DNA of 40,000 bases from Clostridiaceae bacterium (GCA_910575585.1 CAJTGF010000048.1:1-40000); one strand, 5' to 3'. Shown: positions 24,183 to 33,362, counted from the first letter of the stretch. Notes: generated from the letters alone by a model not told the origin. Translations and numbers: made by a program.

Positions 24183-25702
24183 GCCTTATGTCCTCCAATC
24201 TGACGGTTCCGCTCCATGGTGGTAGCTCCTTCCTGTAAATTCGTACCTTTCAGGATCGCATTCTTCCCATATTTCTTTTTTACAGACAGCATAGCTTCCT
24301 GTAGTCTTCTCTCTTTAGCAAGCAGTTCGGCTTCCTTTTTTCTTTCTTTCTCCAGTGCATCATAATCCGTAAACATATCCATCTGCTCAAATTTTTCTTC
24401 TTTCACAATCCCTTTTTCATCAATCAGATGACCGGCAACTACAGTCACCCGGCGTATCAGAAGTTCTGGGTTGATGATACGGTCATACAGGTCCATCATA
24501 GCTTTCATGATAATCCTTGTGGAAGATGTCCGGCATTCGAGACTCGCTGTTCCATGGGCATGTTTAGGGACCCTCCGTCCATAATGGTCTGTTGTAACCT
24601 CTCCTTTATAACTGGCCTTGATCTTTGTATCTGTCAGGTTCTCAATGTCATAGCCAATGGTGAGAGTTATCTGATCTGTCACCAGCTTCTTTTCCACAAG
24701 ATCCAAAACAAGTTGATCTGTCATTTCACGCACAATCAGTTTTCCTTTTTGCACATCATAAGGACACTGCAATACCTGTCCAGAACTTATACTGTTTGTT
24801 TCGGGCTTATATGCTTTAATAAGTGAGATTGTAGTCGGTTCCCACCCCCATGCATGATCGATCAATAGCTCCGCATTGATGCCTAATATATTATATAGTA
24901 GATCTTCGTTGTAGTACTCGTTATCACTGCCTAGAGAGCAGCGTGCAATATCTCCCATCGTAAAGAGACCGACGGCTTCCAACTTTTTCTGGTATCCCCG
25001 TCCAACCCTCCAAAAATCAGTAAGGGGCTGGTGGTTCCACAGCAGCCGCCGATAACTTATCTCATCAAGTTCGGCAATGCGCACACCATGTTTGTCTGGC
25101 TGGACGTGCTTAGCTACAATATCCATCGCTACCTTGCACAAATACAGATTGGTGCCAATCCCGGCAGTGGCGGTTATCCCGGTTTTATCAAACACATCTT
25201 GTATTATTTTTGATGCAAGTTCTTTTACTGTCAGCCTATATGTTTCCAGATAGTGCGTCACATCCATAAATACCTCATCAATCGAATATACATGGATATC
25301 TTCTGGGGCAATATACTGCAGATAGATCTTATAGATCATGGTACTATATTCCAGATAAAATGCCATCCTTGGGGGCGCTATAATGTATGCGAGTTCCAAT
25401 TCTGGATGCTGCTTTAACTCTGTTGACAGATAGGATGATCCGACAAGCTGCTGCTTTGGAGCCCTGTACCTGCGTTCCTTATTTACTTCCTTGACTTTTT
25501 GAACTACTTCAAACAACCTTGCCCTGCCAGAAATACCGTAATCTTTAAGAGATGGAGACACTGCAAGGCATATGGTCTTTTCTGTTCTTGAAGCGTCTGC
25601 CACAACAAGGTTCGTCACAAGTGGATCTAACTGCCGTTCTACACACTCTACGGATGCATAAAATGATTTCAGGTCAATCGCAATATAAACGTGATCTCTC
25701 AT
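24179..25702 (-). CDS. Y-family translesion DNA polymerase, UmuC/UvrX type
   Basis: A 507-residue protein. GAGGAGG with a ten-base gap sets the ATG at 25702. The first catalytic Asp is D10 (IAIDLKSFYAS) and the second site is D142/E143 (YSIDEVFMD). A helix-hairpin-helix thumb and a little-finger domain follow. QMDMF near residue 435 resembles a sliding-clamp binding motif. It is longer than chromosomal DinB (about 350-420) because of a Lys/Glu-rich tail, as in UvrX-type polymerases of mobile elements. It copies damaged DNA with low fidelity. A LexA-like box in its promoter suggests SOS induction. Coupled with the YolD-like gene. Confidence 0.9.
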   Translation of the reverse strand: MRDHVYIAIDLKSFYASVECVERQLDPLVTNLVVADASRTEKTICLAVSPSLKDYGISGRARLFEVVQKVKEVNKERRYRAPKQQLVGSSYLSTELKQHPELELAYIIAPPRMAFYLEYSTMIYKIYLQYIAPEDIHVYSIDEVFMDVTHYLETYRLTVKELASKIIQDVFDKTGITATAGIGTNLYLCKVAMDIVAKHVQPDKHGVRIAELDEISYRRLLWNHQPLTDFWRVGRGYQKKLEAVGLFTMGDIARCSLGSDNEYYNEDLLYNILGINAELLIDHAWGWEPTTISLIKAYKPETNSISSGQVLQCPYDVQKGKLIVREMTDQLVLDLVEKKLVTDQITLTIGYDIENLTDTKIKASYKGEVTTDHYGRRVPKHAHGTASLECRTSSTRIIMKAMMDLYDRIINPELLIRRVTVVAGHLIDEKGIVKEEKFEQMDMFTDYDALEKERKKEAELLAKERRLQEAMLSVKKKYGKNAILKGTNLQEGATTMERNRQIGGHKA

Positions 25703-25751
25703 CCGTATATAACCTCCTCGTGCTCTTTTAGAGATATTTGATACGTATAGT

Positions 25752-25780
25752 ATTATATCAGAATATACGTTCGATTGCAG
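25752..25780 (-). promoter_or_regulatory. Promoter with LexA-like box
   Basis: On the minus strand CTGCAA (25780-25775), a 17-base spacer and TATAAT (25757-25752). Within the spacer CGAACGTATATTCTG (25773-25759) matches one half of the Firmicute LexA/DinR box (CGAAC...GTTCG) fully and the other half partly (ATTCT). Confidence 0.6.
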
Positions 25781-26028
25781 TATATTTTTTTATATATGTT
25801 GGCGGAATTTGTTCCTTTCTATCCTGCCGACTTCTGGATAGATTGGGCCGACCGTGGATACTGGCATCAATAGAGTTAAATAGAAAAGGATATATAGAAA
25901 GCAAATCCAAGGACTGTCTACCTTATGTATACCGGTATTCCAGAACGAATATTCCTATACGCCCCACCACCTTACGTTTTTGGCATCATAGCTGCTTCCT
26001 TCCGTCCCCGAATATCAGGGCTACAGTT
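25781..26028. other. Intergenic, no gene recognised
   Basis: A rightward ORF of 121 codons at 25738-26103 crosses the polymerase promoter and a terminator and has no ribosome site, so I do not accept it. Nothing else was seen. Confidence 0.4.
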
Positions 26029-26079
26029 AAAATGAGCATCCTGACATGGAGACCCCCCGAGCAGGATGCTCATTTTTTT
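26029..26079. terminator. Strong bidirectional terminator
   Basis: AAAATGAGCATCCTG at 26029-26043 pairs perfectly with CAGGATGCTCATTTT at 26062-26076. It ends in TTTTTTT on the plus strand and in a run of A/T on the minus strand. The HTH gene at 26078 ends at its right edge. Confidence 0.85.
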
Positions 26080-26479
26080 ACCGCACATTTCCAAGTATCT
26101 TAAGCAATCGCCGCACTTCCCCTGCCCTAACAACCATGGGTAACACAGGAAATGACATACATAATATTGTGCTTATAATTATTGCTTTCTTTTCCCTGCA
26201 ATGCTTGATTCTTTTTGCATTATCCGAAGGATTAACATTATAATATGGCCGTTTTGCTGGTATATAGACTTGCACAGTTTTTAGACTATAACCTATCTGT
26301 TTTGTTATCTCTTCCGCAGTTTTTCCATTAGCATACAGTTCTAAAATTGTAGCATGGACATCATTAACGATTATACCGTTTGATGATAAAATTTTTAGAA
26401 CCCTCTGCCAGCCGCAACCAACCTCTTTCGCTGTAGTCTTTACAGATTGAGTTTTATCAAAAGCTTCTAAAAATATCAT
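26078..26479 (-). CDS. HTH protein, probably a regulator
   Basis: A protein of about 133 residues. The start is uncertain: I use the ATG at 26479, but no good ribosome site is visible. The first half has two helix-turn-helix-like units (QSVKTTAKEVGCGWQRVLKI and LYANGKTAEEITKQIGYSLK with TVQVYI), as in phage or transposon-type HTH proteins. The tail after about residue 90 is hydrophobic and different in style, so the C-terminus may be altered. A consensus promoter lies upstream at 26529-26557 and a strong terminator at its end. It stands between the polymerase and the condensin operon. Confidence 0.6.
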   Translation of the reverse strand: MIFLEAFDKTQSVKTTAKEVGCGWQRVLKILSSNGIIVNDVHATILELYANGKTAEEITKQIGYSLKTVQVYIPAKRPYYNVNPSDNAKRIKHCREKKAIIISTILCMSFPVLPMVVRAGEVRRLLKILGNVR

Positions 26480-26528
26480 GCACAATCATGTCATGCACCC
26501 ATTAGTTTATCTTTGTTTTGATACTTTA

Positions 26529-26557
26529 ATTATGGTGCGTATTGTACACTTTGTCAA
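26529..26557 (-). promoter_or_regulatory. Consensus promoter of the 26078 HTH gene
   Basis: On the minus strand TTGACA (26557-26552), a 17-base spacer and CATAAT (26534-26529). The spacer GTGTACAATACGCAC is an imperfect palindrome and could be an operator, for example for the HTH protein itself. Confidence 0.75.
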
Positions 26558-26655
26558 TGTTTTTTAGATCTGCTCCCTTCCGAGAAAGACATTGCTCTCG
26601 TCTTCGTTATATACATCGTCATCCTCCTACGCCCATCGTCCCTGTGCGGTTTTCA

Positions 26656-29600
26656 TTACTTCCAATCGTGGAACCGAATACTCCCGATCTTCATTACATC
26701 CGGCCTTACCTTCAGTACCGGCAGCACGATTTCACACTCGTTGCCGATCAGATCCACTTTGTCCGGGGCACAGAATAGCATCTGCAGATGGTGCTCCTTC
26801 ATGAAATCCAGCATCAGCTTTACATTTCCCGGATCCATTTTTGCGAACGGTTCGTCAATAAACACCAGCTTCGTGCAGTTCTCCCTGGCGTCATAGGATA
26901 TGAGGAGGGCCGATAAGAGAATTAGCATATACGGAATCTGAACCTCCGCGCCGGACTCATAAGATGTCTGGCGGGACAACCGGGCGTTATGGAACACGGC
27001 ATTGTTGATGAGGATGTCATAGGCCATGTAATTCCGGTAATCGGAGATCTGTGCGATAGCATCCTCCGACCCGGATTCCACCAGCCCCCTCACAATCTGC
27101 TTAATATCCGCTTCCAGCTCTTCCGCATGGTCTTCTGGGTACACCATGGAGAGCTGCCCTTCCACCTGCCCAGAGGCGGTTTCCGACACGTACCGGGCAT
27201 AATCGATGATCTTCGCAAAATCACTCCCGTCATCCCGAAACACGACCTCGAACTGGTACTGCTCCTTAAAGTTCAGCTTCGCCAGCTTGTGGTTCATCCT
27301 CGTGATCTCCCGCTGCGCATCCACGCAAGCTGTGTAGATCCGCAGGACAAACTCCGTCCGGAAGTCTGACTCGTATTTCTCCTTCTGTGCCGCGAGCTTT
27401 TCCTTGACGCCCTGCAAGTCATCCATCCAGATACGGTCTTTCCTGGCGGCATATGCCGCGTGTTCCCTGGTCCCGACCGGAAGCGGTTCCCGCATGGACC
27501 ACCTGGCATTATAGCTGTACTGCCCCTGCTTCACTTCCTCTTCTGCGGCAGTCATGGCCTGCACAGCCTCTTCCCTGGCGGCTTTCGTCATGATGAGGCT
27601 GGAGGCCTTCTTCCCTGTTTCCACCTGCCTATCATATTCCTCCACGGCACATGCCGTCTCCGCAGGGAACAGCCCCCGGTAAGCATCCATGCGATCTTCC
27701 GCCTCTTCCAGCTGTTCCTGCTTCTCATCTGCTTTCCCGCCCCATACGGCGATCTTCGCCTCGATGGTCGAAACCTGGGAATACAGCTTCTGCTTTTCGT
27801 CCCGGACACGGGTAAGTTCTCCGTCCAGGCGCTCCCGTTCTGCCTCCATGCGGGTGAACTCCTGGTTGTCCTTCTGTGTCATCTTCATCCGCTCCAGGGC
27901 CTGCATGGATGCGCGGATCTGTGCAACAGTATCTGTGTACTCCGCATTGGCGCTGTAATGGATATCCGCTGGTATCCTTGCGTACCGCCTCGCATCATCC
28001 CTTGCCTGGGCCGCCGCCTTTTTTCCTTCCAGGAGTTTTTCCCTTTTCTCCATCGCAGCCTGCAGGGCTTTTTCCGCCCTCACCCGGTTCAGTTCCATGG
28101 CGTCCCTGCCGAGAAGAAAGCCACTGACCCGGTCAAACTGCAGGTAATAGGTGTCCATGGCAACGGAGACACAGCCATCCTTACTGATGGCGTTCTCCTC
28201 GCCCGGGACGTCCTCCGCAGGCACTGCCTTCATCCGCCCCAGGAGGAACGCAAAATATTTCCTTGCCATTGCCCCTTGGACATCCAGGAGCGCCGCCGCG
28301 GATCCCTCCTCCTCCCGGACAGCCCTTTTCATAAGGAGTTTCGTGTTGAACAGGTGTGCCCCTTTGTTCTTCGACTTCCGGAACACGGCGAACGCTGTAT
28401 CATAATACTCCGGCTCCACCAGGATAGTGTACCGCCTCTGACCCAGGAACGATTCGATGGCATTCCGCCACCTCTCATCCTTGAGGCCTGAGACGTACTC
28501 GCAGGCGAATTTTGCTTCCCCTGGGATCCCTTGTTTCTTTAACTCCGCATTGATCTCGTTTTTAAGTGCCCGGTATGCCCCCGGGATCTGGCTGAAGCTG
28601 TTCTGCTTCCTGTCGCAGTCATTTATGACACTGGAAGCGTCCGCAGCTTCTTTTGTTGCTGCCTCGATCCCGGACGATAGCCCCGCACATTCCGCCGCCA
28701 TATGGTCAGCAAGAGCTTCCAGCGCTTCCTTAAGGCTTTCCACGGCCTGTTCCTTCTCTATGCTGCTGTACTGTTTCAAGCCCAGGGAAGCCAGGATGTC
28801 CTGGGCTTTCACTTTCACGCCATGATCCACCAGCAGTGCGAGCGCTTCACTCACGGAAGCCTGGAACTCTTCCAGCTGTTTTTTCTTATCCAGGAGGACC
28901 GCTGCTTTTGTCTGCAGGTCTTCTTGGTGCTCCGTTTCCATGCGGATGGGTTCCATGCAGTCCATCGTGTCGAGGCTTAAGTTCGCCTGCCGGATCCGGC
29001 GTTCCAACTCCCTTTCTTCTTCCCCTTTTCTCTTCATGTCTGTTTTGATGTCCCCGATCTGTTGGCGGGCTGCGGACTGTTTTCTTGAAAGTTCCGTGAT
29101 CTCCCCATCCGTCTCGCAGTAGTCCCGGTACGCCCGCAGGATGTCGTCCCTCTGGACCCTGGCCGCCAGATCCTCGTGGCGCCTGCAGGCTGCCGCTACC
29201 GTTTCCAGGTCGGCGATCTCCTCACCGATACGGGAAAGCTCCTGGTTCAGCACCCCGATCTTCTCCATAGACTCAATGAGTGGCCCGAACCGCACTTCTC
29301 TTGGCTCCAGGACGCTCTCCCGGATGAACTGTTCGATCCGGGATTTTGGGTTATAGGTCAGAATACCGTGGATCTTCTTTAAGAATACCTGGGTCTGCTG
29401 CTTCGTGAGGTTCATGCCGGTCTTCTTCATGAAGCGCTCGATGCCTTCCTCGTTCGCCATGAACCGCGCCTGGTATTCCTTCCTTAGCATCTCCCTGGTC
29501 TTTGGCTTTGTGACGCCGTCCTCCGTATAGGTATGTTCCACAGAGGCCAGGCTTCGTTTTTCCATGACATAGCGCCAGGTCTTCGTGCTGTTCTTACTGT

Positions 29601-29982
29601 CCGTTTCGATGAGCGTTCCCAGGAGAAATTCTTCCCCGGTCAGCTCATCCAAGTACTCCAGGACGATATGGGTCGTCACGCTGCGCACTTTCTCCACGGG
29701 GCGCATGAACGTGTTGGATGTCGCGTCCATGAAGCCCCTCGTATAGGTCGGCAGCGTGCGCTTACCAGGTGTGTCCGTGGATTTGTTGAACACAGTATCC
29801 CCAAACGCCCCGTACCGGATGGCATCCAGGATGACAGACTTTCCGCTCCCATTCCGTCCCATGATCAGCGTGAAATGCCCCACAGGGAATGTATTGTTAT
29901 TAAACGCGTACCAATTGACCAGCCGCACATTTTTTAATAAGATCATCGAAATGTAACAGGAAGCCCTCCTGGATGTTTCCAT
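26656..29982 (-). CDS. JetC/MksB-like SMC ATPase
   Basis: A 1108-residue protein with an SMC layout. It has an N-terminal Walker A (GRNGSGKS, residues 42-49), a long coiled coil, a central hinge-like domain around residues 470-620, a second coiled coil, then a signature-like SGAEVQIPY near 1010 and Walker B (KLVFIDEPF, D1043/E1044). These are features of MukB/MksB/JetC ATPases, the DNA-extruding part of Wadjet and MksBEF condensins. JetB- and JetA-like genes lie upstream on the same strand. No JetD nuclease gene is seen. The METS start has no ribosome site; the later ATG at 29946 (MILLKNVRL) matches the family start and may be the true one. Confidence 0.85.
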   Translation of the reverse strand: METSRRASCYISMILLKNVRLVNWYAFNNNTFPVGHFTLIMGRNGSGKSVILDAIRYGAFGDTVFNKSTDTPGKRTLPTYTRGFMDATSNTFMRPVEKVRSVTTHIVLEYLDELTGEEFLLGTLIETDSKNSTKTWRYVMEKRSLASVEHTYTEDGVTKPKTREMLRKEYQARFMANEEGIERFMKKTGMNLTKQQTQVFLKKIHGILTYNPKSRIEQFIRESVLEPREVRFGPLIESMEKIGVLNQELSRIGEEIADLETVAAACRRHEDLAARVQRDDILRAYRDYCETDGEITELSRKQSAARQQIGDIKTDMKRKGEEERELERRIRQANLSLDTMDCMEPIRMETEHQEDLQTKAAVLLDKKKQLEEFQASVSEALALLVDHGVKVKAQDILASLGLKQYSSIEKEQAVESLKEALEALADHMAAECAGLSSGIEAATKEAADASSVINDCDRKQNSFSQIPGAYRALKNEINAELKKQGIPGEAKFACEYVSGLKDERWRNAIESFLGQRRYTILVEPEYYDTAFAVFRKSKNKGAHLFNTKLLMKRAVREEEGSAAALLDVQGAMARKYFAFLLGRMKAVPAEDVPGEENAISKDGCVSVAMDTYYLQFDRVSGFLLGRDAMELNRVRAEKALQAAMEKREKLLEGKKAAAQARDDARRYARIPADIHYSANAEYTDTVAQIRASMQALERMKMTQKDNQEFTRMEAERERLDGELTRVRDEKQKLYSQVSTIEAKIAVWGGKADEKQEQLEEAEDRMDAYRGLFPAETACAVEEYDRQVETGKKASSLIMTKAAREEAVQAMTAAEEEVKQGQYSYNARWSMREPLPVGTREHAAYAARKDRIWMDDLQGVKEKLAAQKEKYESDFRTEFVLRIYTACVDAQREITRMNHKLAKLNFKEQYQFEVVFRDDGSDFAKIIDYARYVSETASGQVEGQLSMVYPEDHAEELEADIKQIVRGLVESGSEDAIAQISDYRNYMAYDILINNAVFHNARLSRQTSYESGAEVQIPYMLILLSALLISYDARENCTKLVFIDEPFAKMDPGNVKLMLDFMKEHHLQMLFCAPDKVDLIGNECEIVLPVLKVRPDVMKIGSIRFHDWK

Positions 29983-30152
29983 CCAGGTAAGGGATTATGC
30001 GGTAAAAGCGCGATAACACGACCGGTCTCATAAAGGGACATACCGCATCCTCCTGTATCCTCCTTTCTGTTGTCTGCAAACTTATTCTGTATCCTAGTTA
30101 TGGGTAGGGTTTGATCCTGGATGACGGCTCTTTTTCCGCTCGGACATTTCCC

Positions 30153-30371
30153 TCAGGCTGTTTTGCAACGATGCCGGCACCGTCTGTTGTTATTGGCCGC
30201 CTTGTTGTTGGAATACAAGGATGTGACCCATTTCTTGAGGTTCCCCGTAGTTTCCTGATGCTTGACGCCCTTGTTATATGCCGCTTCGGCAGCGCATTGG
30301 AGAGCCTTCTTACTTAACCCTACGCACACTTTCAGGCACCACTCTGCATGTTTGGTTATGGTAACCATCAT
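30153..30371 (-). CDS. Small protein between the JetB- and JetC-like genes
   Basis: A 72-residue protein. GGAGG seven bases before ATG at 30371 sets the start. It reads ...TITKHAEWCLKVCVGLSKKA, then KGVKHQETTGNLKKWVTSLY, with a basic Cys-rich end (RRCRHRCK). I know similar small proteins with a longer C-terminus in mobile elements. In another frame the following bases stay open for about 25 more codons, so the end here may be shifted. Function is unknown. It lies 15 bases after the JetB-like gene, inside the condensin operon. Confidence 0.6.
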   Translation of the reverse strand: MMVTITKHAEWCLKVCVGLSKKALQCAAEAAYNKGVKHQETTGNLKKWVTSLYSNNKAANNNRRCRHRCKTA

Positions 30372-30386
30372 CTTCCCACCTCCCAA

Positions 30387-31046
30387 TTATCTGTCTTCCT
30401 CGTCGGGGCCGTCTTCTTCATCTTCCGTAGCATTCGCGTCCTGCTCTCCCTGGGCCCCTATGGCGGACCCGGACAGATACCCGTCCGCAACCTCCTTGAA
30501 CTGGGGCAGATCCCATCCGAACTGCAGGGACGGGTAGAGCCGGATCTTCATGTCCTCGCCCCGGTCGTCTTCGCTGTACTGGATGAACATGTATTTTTTG
30601 AACAACCGCAGGGCGGATTTGAGTTCTGCCCCTCCTACTTCGATCCCTGCAGCCTGGATACGGTCAACGAGGCTGCCCATCTCCAGGTATGTGCCGCCTT
30701 CCCCGCCCAGGGTCTCTAGGTATGCCTGCCAGAGTACCAGGAGCAGATGGTACTGTATCTGGGTGAACTGGACGATGTTGGACCGCCGGATCCCCTCCGT
30801 ATCTTCGTCCTGTGCGCTTATGGTGAGCATAGCGACCCCTGCCTTCTCCTCGATGACTAGGTCAAAACCAATCACCTGCAGGTACCGGGAGAGTTCTTCC
30901 CGGATGGATTCCCTGGCAAGAAAACGGTACAGCTTCTCTTCCTTTTCCTTTAAGATGAAGGTAGAGTCGAGCAGGTGCCGCACTGTCTTTTTAAACATTG
31001 CCGCATCCTGGTCCGGCACGGATAATTCAAGATGGATCCCTCTCAT
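30387..31046 (-). CDS. JetB/MksE-like (DUF4194-like) condensin subunit
   Basis: A 219-residue protein. AAAGGAGA six bases before the ATG at 31046 sets the start. The upstream codons in this frame come from the palindrome at 31088 and are not protein. The body fits the MukE/JetB winged-helix type: an N-terminal helical part with FILKEKEEKLYRFLARESIR, a strand-rich middle (FDLVIEEKAGVAML), FTQIQYHLLLVLWQAYLETL near residue 110, and an acidic tail (NATEDEEDGPDEEDR). It would bridge the kleisin-like JetA and the SMC ATPase. The gene is part of the leftward jetABC-like operon. Confidence 0.8.
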   Translation of the reverse strand: MRGIHLELSVPDQDAAMFKKTVRHLLDSTFILKEKEEKLYRFLARESIREELSRYLQVIGFDLVIEEKAGVAMLTISAQDEDTEGIRRSNIVQFTQIQYHLLLVLWQAYLETLGGEGGTYLEMGSLVDRIQAAGIEVGGAELKSALRLFKKYMFIQYSEDDRGEDMKIRLYPSLQFGWDLPQFKEVADGYLSGSAIGAQGEQDANATEDEEDGPDEEDR

Positions 31047-31087
31047 TGTTTTTCTCCTTTTGATTTCTGATTTTTTGTAATTTTTTA

Positions 31088-31108
31088 GGGTGTTACCGGG
31101 GAACACCC
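31088..31108. promoter_or_regulatory. parS/operator-like palindrome, copy 2
   Basis: Core TGTTACCGGGGAACA flanked by GGG and CCC. It lies between the zinc-motif gene and the JetB-like gene, with no T-run on the transcribed side, so it is not a terminator. Confidence 0.55.
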
Positions 31109-31133
31109 CTGGATTGGCCGTACACTGGAAGGT

Positions 31134-31421
31134 CTATGTATCCGCACCAGTATCTTCCGGCTCGAAGCAGTCTTTTGTTTTGACCATCCTGCTGCACCTT
31201 CTACATATGGAGCCATAATTCCCGCAAAACCTCTCCCCCACATGCCCGCACCCCTCGCACGGGGTCCCTTTTGTCTTGAGCCTGTCCAGGATTCTGCTGA
31301 TCTGCCTATATCCCATCCCGTAATCTTCGGCAAGATCCATGATGTCGCTGTCCGTCCGTATCTCCCCATTTTCATATTTTTTCCACACAACAGCTTCTAA
31401 TCCTATGTTCTTTGCATTCAT
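31134..31421 (-). CDS. Small HTH plus zinc-motif protein
   Basis: A 95-residue protein. AAAGGAGG nine bases before the ATG at 31421 sets the start. The N-terminal half looks like a helix-turn-helix (DIMDLAEDYGMGYRQISRIL), and the C-terminal half has CxxC pairs (CEGCG near residue 55, C then CRRC near 66-74) that would form a zinc knuckle. It is a probable DNA-binding protein. It lies inside the condensin operon between the frameshifted gene and the JetB-like gene. No named family is recognised. Confidence 0.65.
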   Translation of the reverse strand: MNAKNIGLEAVVWKKYENGEIRTDSDIMDLAEDYGMGYRQISRILDRLKTKGTPCEGCGHVGERFCGNYGSICRRCSRMVKTKDCFEPEDTGADT

Positions 31422-31444
31422 GCCGGCAAGCCTCCTTTACTTTT

Positions 31445-31839
31445 TTACCCCCAGTATTGATCATTGCCATCCCAGTCTTCGTCCTTGTCCTGGTAATCCC
31501 ACATATCCTCGCTGTTGGCTTCTGTCTCCAGTTCCAGATGTGCGTCCAGGTAAACGAGGACTGCTTCCAGCTTCTTGTCGTAAGCATCGTCGTCATCAAT
31601 GCCCAGGCCGCCGTGAGTGTGCTGGTGACTCTGCTGTCGCACTTTGCCGCCAAGTATCTGGCTGCCGGGTTGACCGTTTCCCTTCCATACCCAATCCCGA
31701 GATGGTCCCCATCGTTCCAATTGCGGCATCCGATGTGGGAGATTGCTCTTATGATCTCCCCCGCTACCATGTCTGCCTTGCCACTGTCCGGCACCAGCTT
31801 GTCAAAAAGTGTGTTAATCCTCTTTTCGGTCTCGTTCAT
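31445..31839 (-). pseudogene. Frameshifted unknown gene in the condensin operon
   Basis: From the ATG at 31839 (AGAGGATG upstream) the frame reads MNETEKRINTLFDKLVPDSG, then HIGCRNWNDGDHLGIGYG and NPAARYLAAKCDS. Near 31600 the protein-like reading moves to another frame (DDDDAYDKKLEAVLVYLDAH, ETEANSEDMWDYQDKDED) and ends at 31445. The two halves make sense together as one acidic protein of about 130 residues. A one-base insertion or deletion near 31600 would explain it. Function is unknown. Its position suggests a former accessory subunit. Confidence 0.6.
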
Positions 31840-31896
31840 CCCTACATCCTCTTTCAGGCTTTCTTTTGGCCCATAATCTCTGTCCCTTAATTTTTT

Positions 31897-31917
31897 GGGT
31901 GTTCCCCGATGACACCC
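31897..31917. promoter_or_regulatory. parS/operator-like palindrome, copy 3 (degenerate)
   Basis: Core TGTTCCCCGATGACA with GGG and CCC flanks. One arm is imperfect. It lies between the JetA-like gene and the frameshifted gene. Confidence 0.45.
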
Positions 31918-31934
31918 CCTTTGAGAGTGTCACT

Positions 31935-33362
31935 TTATGCTTTCTTCTTTTTTGCTACAAGTACGAAGTCGCTCATCTCCACGTCCCCGTGGTCTGTTAC
32001 TGCCTCCCCGAAATCGGCCTGGTACGGAAAATCCTCTGTAGTGGAGAAAATGACGGCGGAAGCGACCAGCAGGGCATCCTCTTTCGTGATGTCCGTCTCT
32101 TCCTTAACAGAAAACGTACCACCATCCCCTATCTTTTGTCTGATGTGCCGCATTGCCGCATCGATTCCGTACTTTTCCGAGGACGAACTGTATAGGGCCT
32201 GGGTCATGCCGGCAAGTTCTTCCTCCCCTACTTGGATATCCACGATCCCCCCCTGATCCTTCCTCTCTTTCTCTGCAGGTTTCCTGCGTTCAAAGGATTT
32301 CGGCCCGGCTAACTTAAAAGACATGACGCGCATGGAACCAGCCAAGGCGGATAAAACCCTGCCCCGTTCTTCCCCGTCCATCCCTTTTAGCGCCTCCAGA
32401 ACGCGCCCCAAATACCCCCTTGTATCCATGCCGCCGCTGCGGGCCATGGAGATCCTTGCAGCGTAAAGGTTATAGTAGGAAGCGATCTTCTCGTCAATGA
32501 CAGACATCTGCTCGTCATAACCGTGGTTTAAAAAATATTCCAGTTCACTAAACTGTGCTTCCACGGACGCTTCGGCCTGGGTACGGGGGACATCTTTCAC
32601 AAGGGCGTACTCCGATATGATCCTTTGGTACAACTTGGAAACGGAAAGCCTGGCCAGAAGGACGTTAATCTTCGCAATCACCCCCGGCACTGTGCCGTTC
32701 TTCTTCATAAAGAAATAGTCCGTGAAAAAACGGTTCAGGAGTTCATCCTTCACCATGTAAGAACCAAGCCTGTTGGCACTATCCTGTTTGAGGATCCCGT
32801 CCATCACGCCCCGGATCCCGTCTTTCAAAATGAAAAGTTCCTCCTTCAAGTCCGCTTCGTGATCAGTCAGGGGCTCCAAGATGCTAGTATAGGGTCTGGC
32901 CTGGCGCCCGCCTCCCAGTTCCACTGCTGAATACAGGATCTCGTACATGGAAAAAATGTGGTTCGTTGCCGACCCTCCCGCACCGGCGTTTAAGATGCGC
33001 TCAATGAAGCTTACGGCCTTCCGGCACCGGGCGGTAAGGACGGTGATATCCTCGCCGCCCCGCCCGATCTCCCGTTTCCCGGCCCAGCCGCATTCCCTAA
33101 ACCTTGCGAGGACAGCCCCCGCATTCTGTGCGGGCATGGCGTCATGGCCGATCCTGTCATTTTCCCCTTCCGCGTCTTCGTCTTCCAGTTCATAGCGGAT
33201 CTGCCGCATATGGGACGCGATGATCTCCCTGGCATCCCTCTCGTAGAGTACGGGCATCTCCTTGGACTTCTCCACCAGCTTGGCCGCACATTCAAAGTAC
33301 AGCCGGGCGTTCTTGGACGACAGCAGGCGGAAAAAGTCACTGTCCTGTTTTGTGAACGCCAT
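31935..33362 (-). CDS. JetA/MksF-like kleisin subunit
   Basis: A 475-residue protein. AAGGAGG six bases before the ATG at 33362 sets the start. It begins FTKQDSDFFRLLSSKNARLY and continues as an all-helical protein with long heptad-like stretches (MRQIRYELEDEDAEGENDRI, VIAKINVLLARLSVSKLYQR, LEYFLNHGYDEQMSVIDEKI), ending in a small C-terminal domain. This fits the JetA/MukF-type kleisins of Wadjet and Mks systems, which link the SMC heads. It overlaps the preceding small gene by 26 bases, so translation is coupled. The order A, then B, then C matches Wadjet operons, although two small genes are inserted here. Confidence 0.8.
   Translation of the reverse strand: MAFTKQDSDFFRLLSSKNARLYFECAAKLVEKSKEMPVLYERDAREIIASHMRQIRYELEDEDAEGENDRIGHDAMPAQNAGAVLARFRECGWAGKREIGRGGEDITVLTARCRKAVSFIERILNAGAGGSATNHIFSMYEILYSAVELGGGRQARPYTSILEPLTDHEADLKEELFILKDGIRGVMDGILKQDSANRLGSYMVKDELLNRFFTDYFFMKKNGTVPGVIAKINVLLARLSVSKLYQRIISEYALVKDVPRTQAEASVEAQFSELEYFLNHGYDEQMSVIDEKIASYYNLYAARISMARSGGMDTRGYLGRVLEALKGMDGEERGRVLSALAGSMRVMSFKLAGPKSFERRKPAEKERKDQGGIVDIQVGEEELAGMTQALYSSSSEKYGIDAAMRHIRQKIGDGGTFSVKEETDITKEDALLVASAVIFSTTEDFPYQADFGEAVTDHGDVEMSDFVLVAKKKKA

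Noticed and set aside
25738-26103. 121-codon rightward ORF after the polymerase promoter
   Set aside because: It starts inside the polymerase promoter, crosses a strong terminator and has no ribosome site.
27460-28491. 343-codon rightward ORF within the SMC-like gene
   Set aside because: It is a shadow of the coiled-coil coding strand and lacks a start signal and any domain.
29950-30045. 43-codon leftward ORF (MRPVVLSRFYRII...) before the JetC-like gene
   Set aside because: It overlaps the start of the JetC-like gene, its ribosome site belongs to a six-codon ORF, and no conserved feature is visible.
31088-31108. Palindromes read as transcription terminators
   Set aside because: The stems are GC-rich but on the coding strand they are followed by A-rich DNA, not by a T-run, in most copies.
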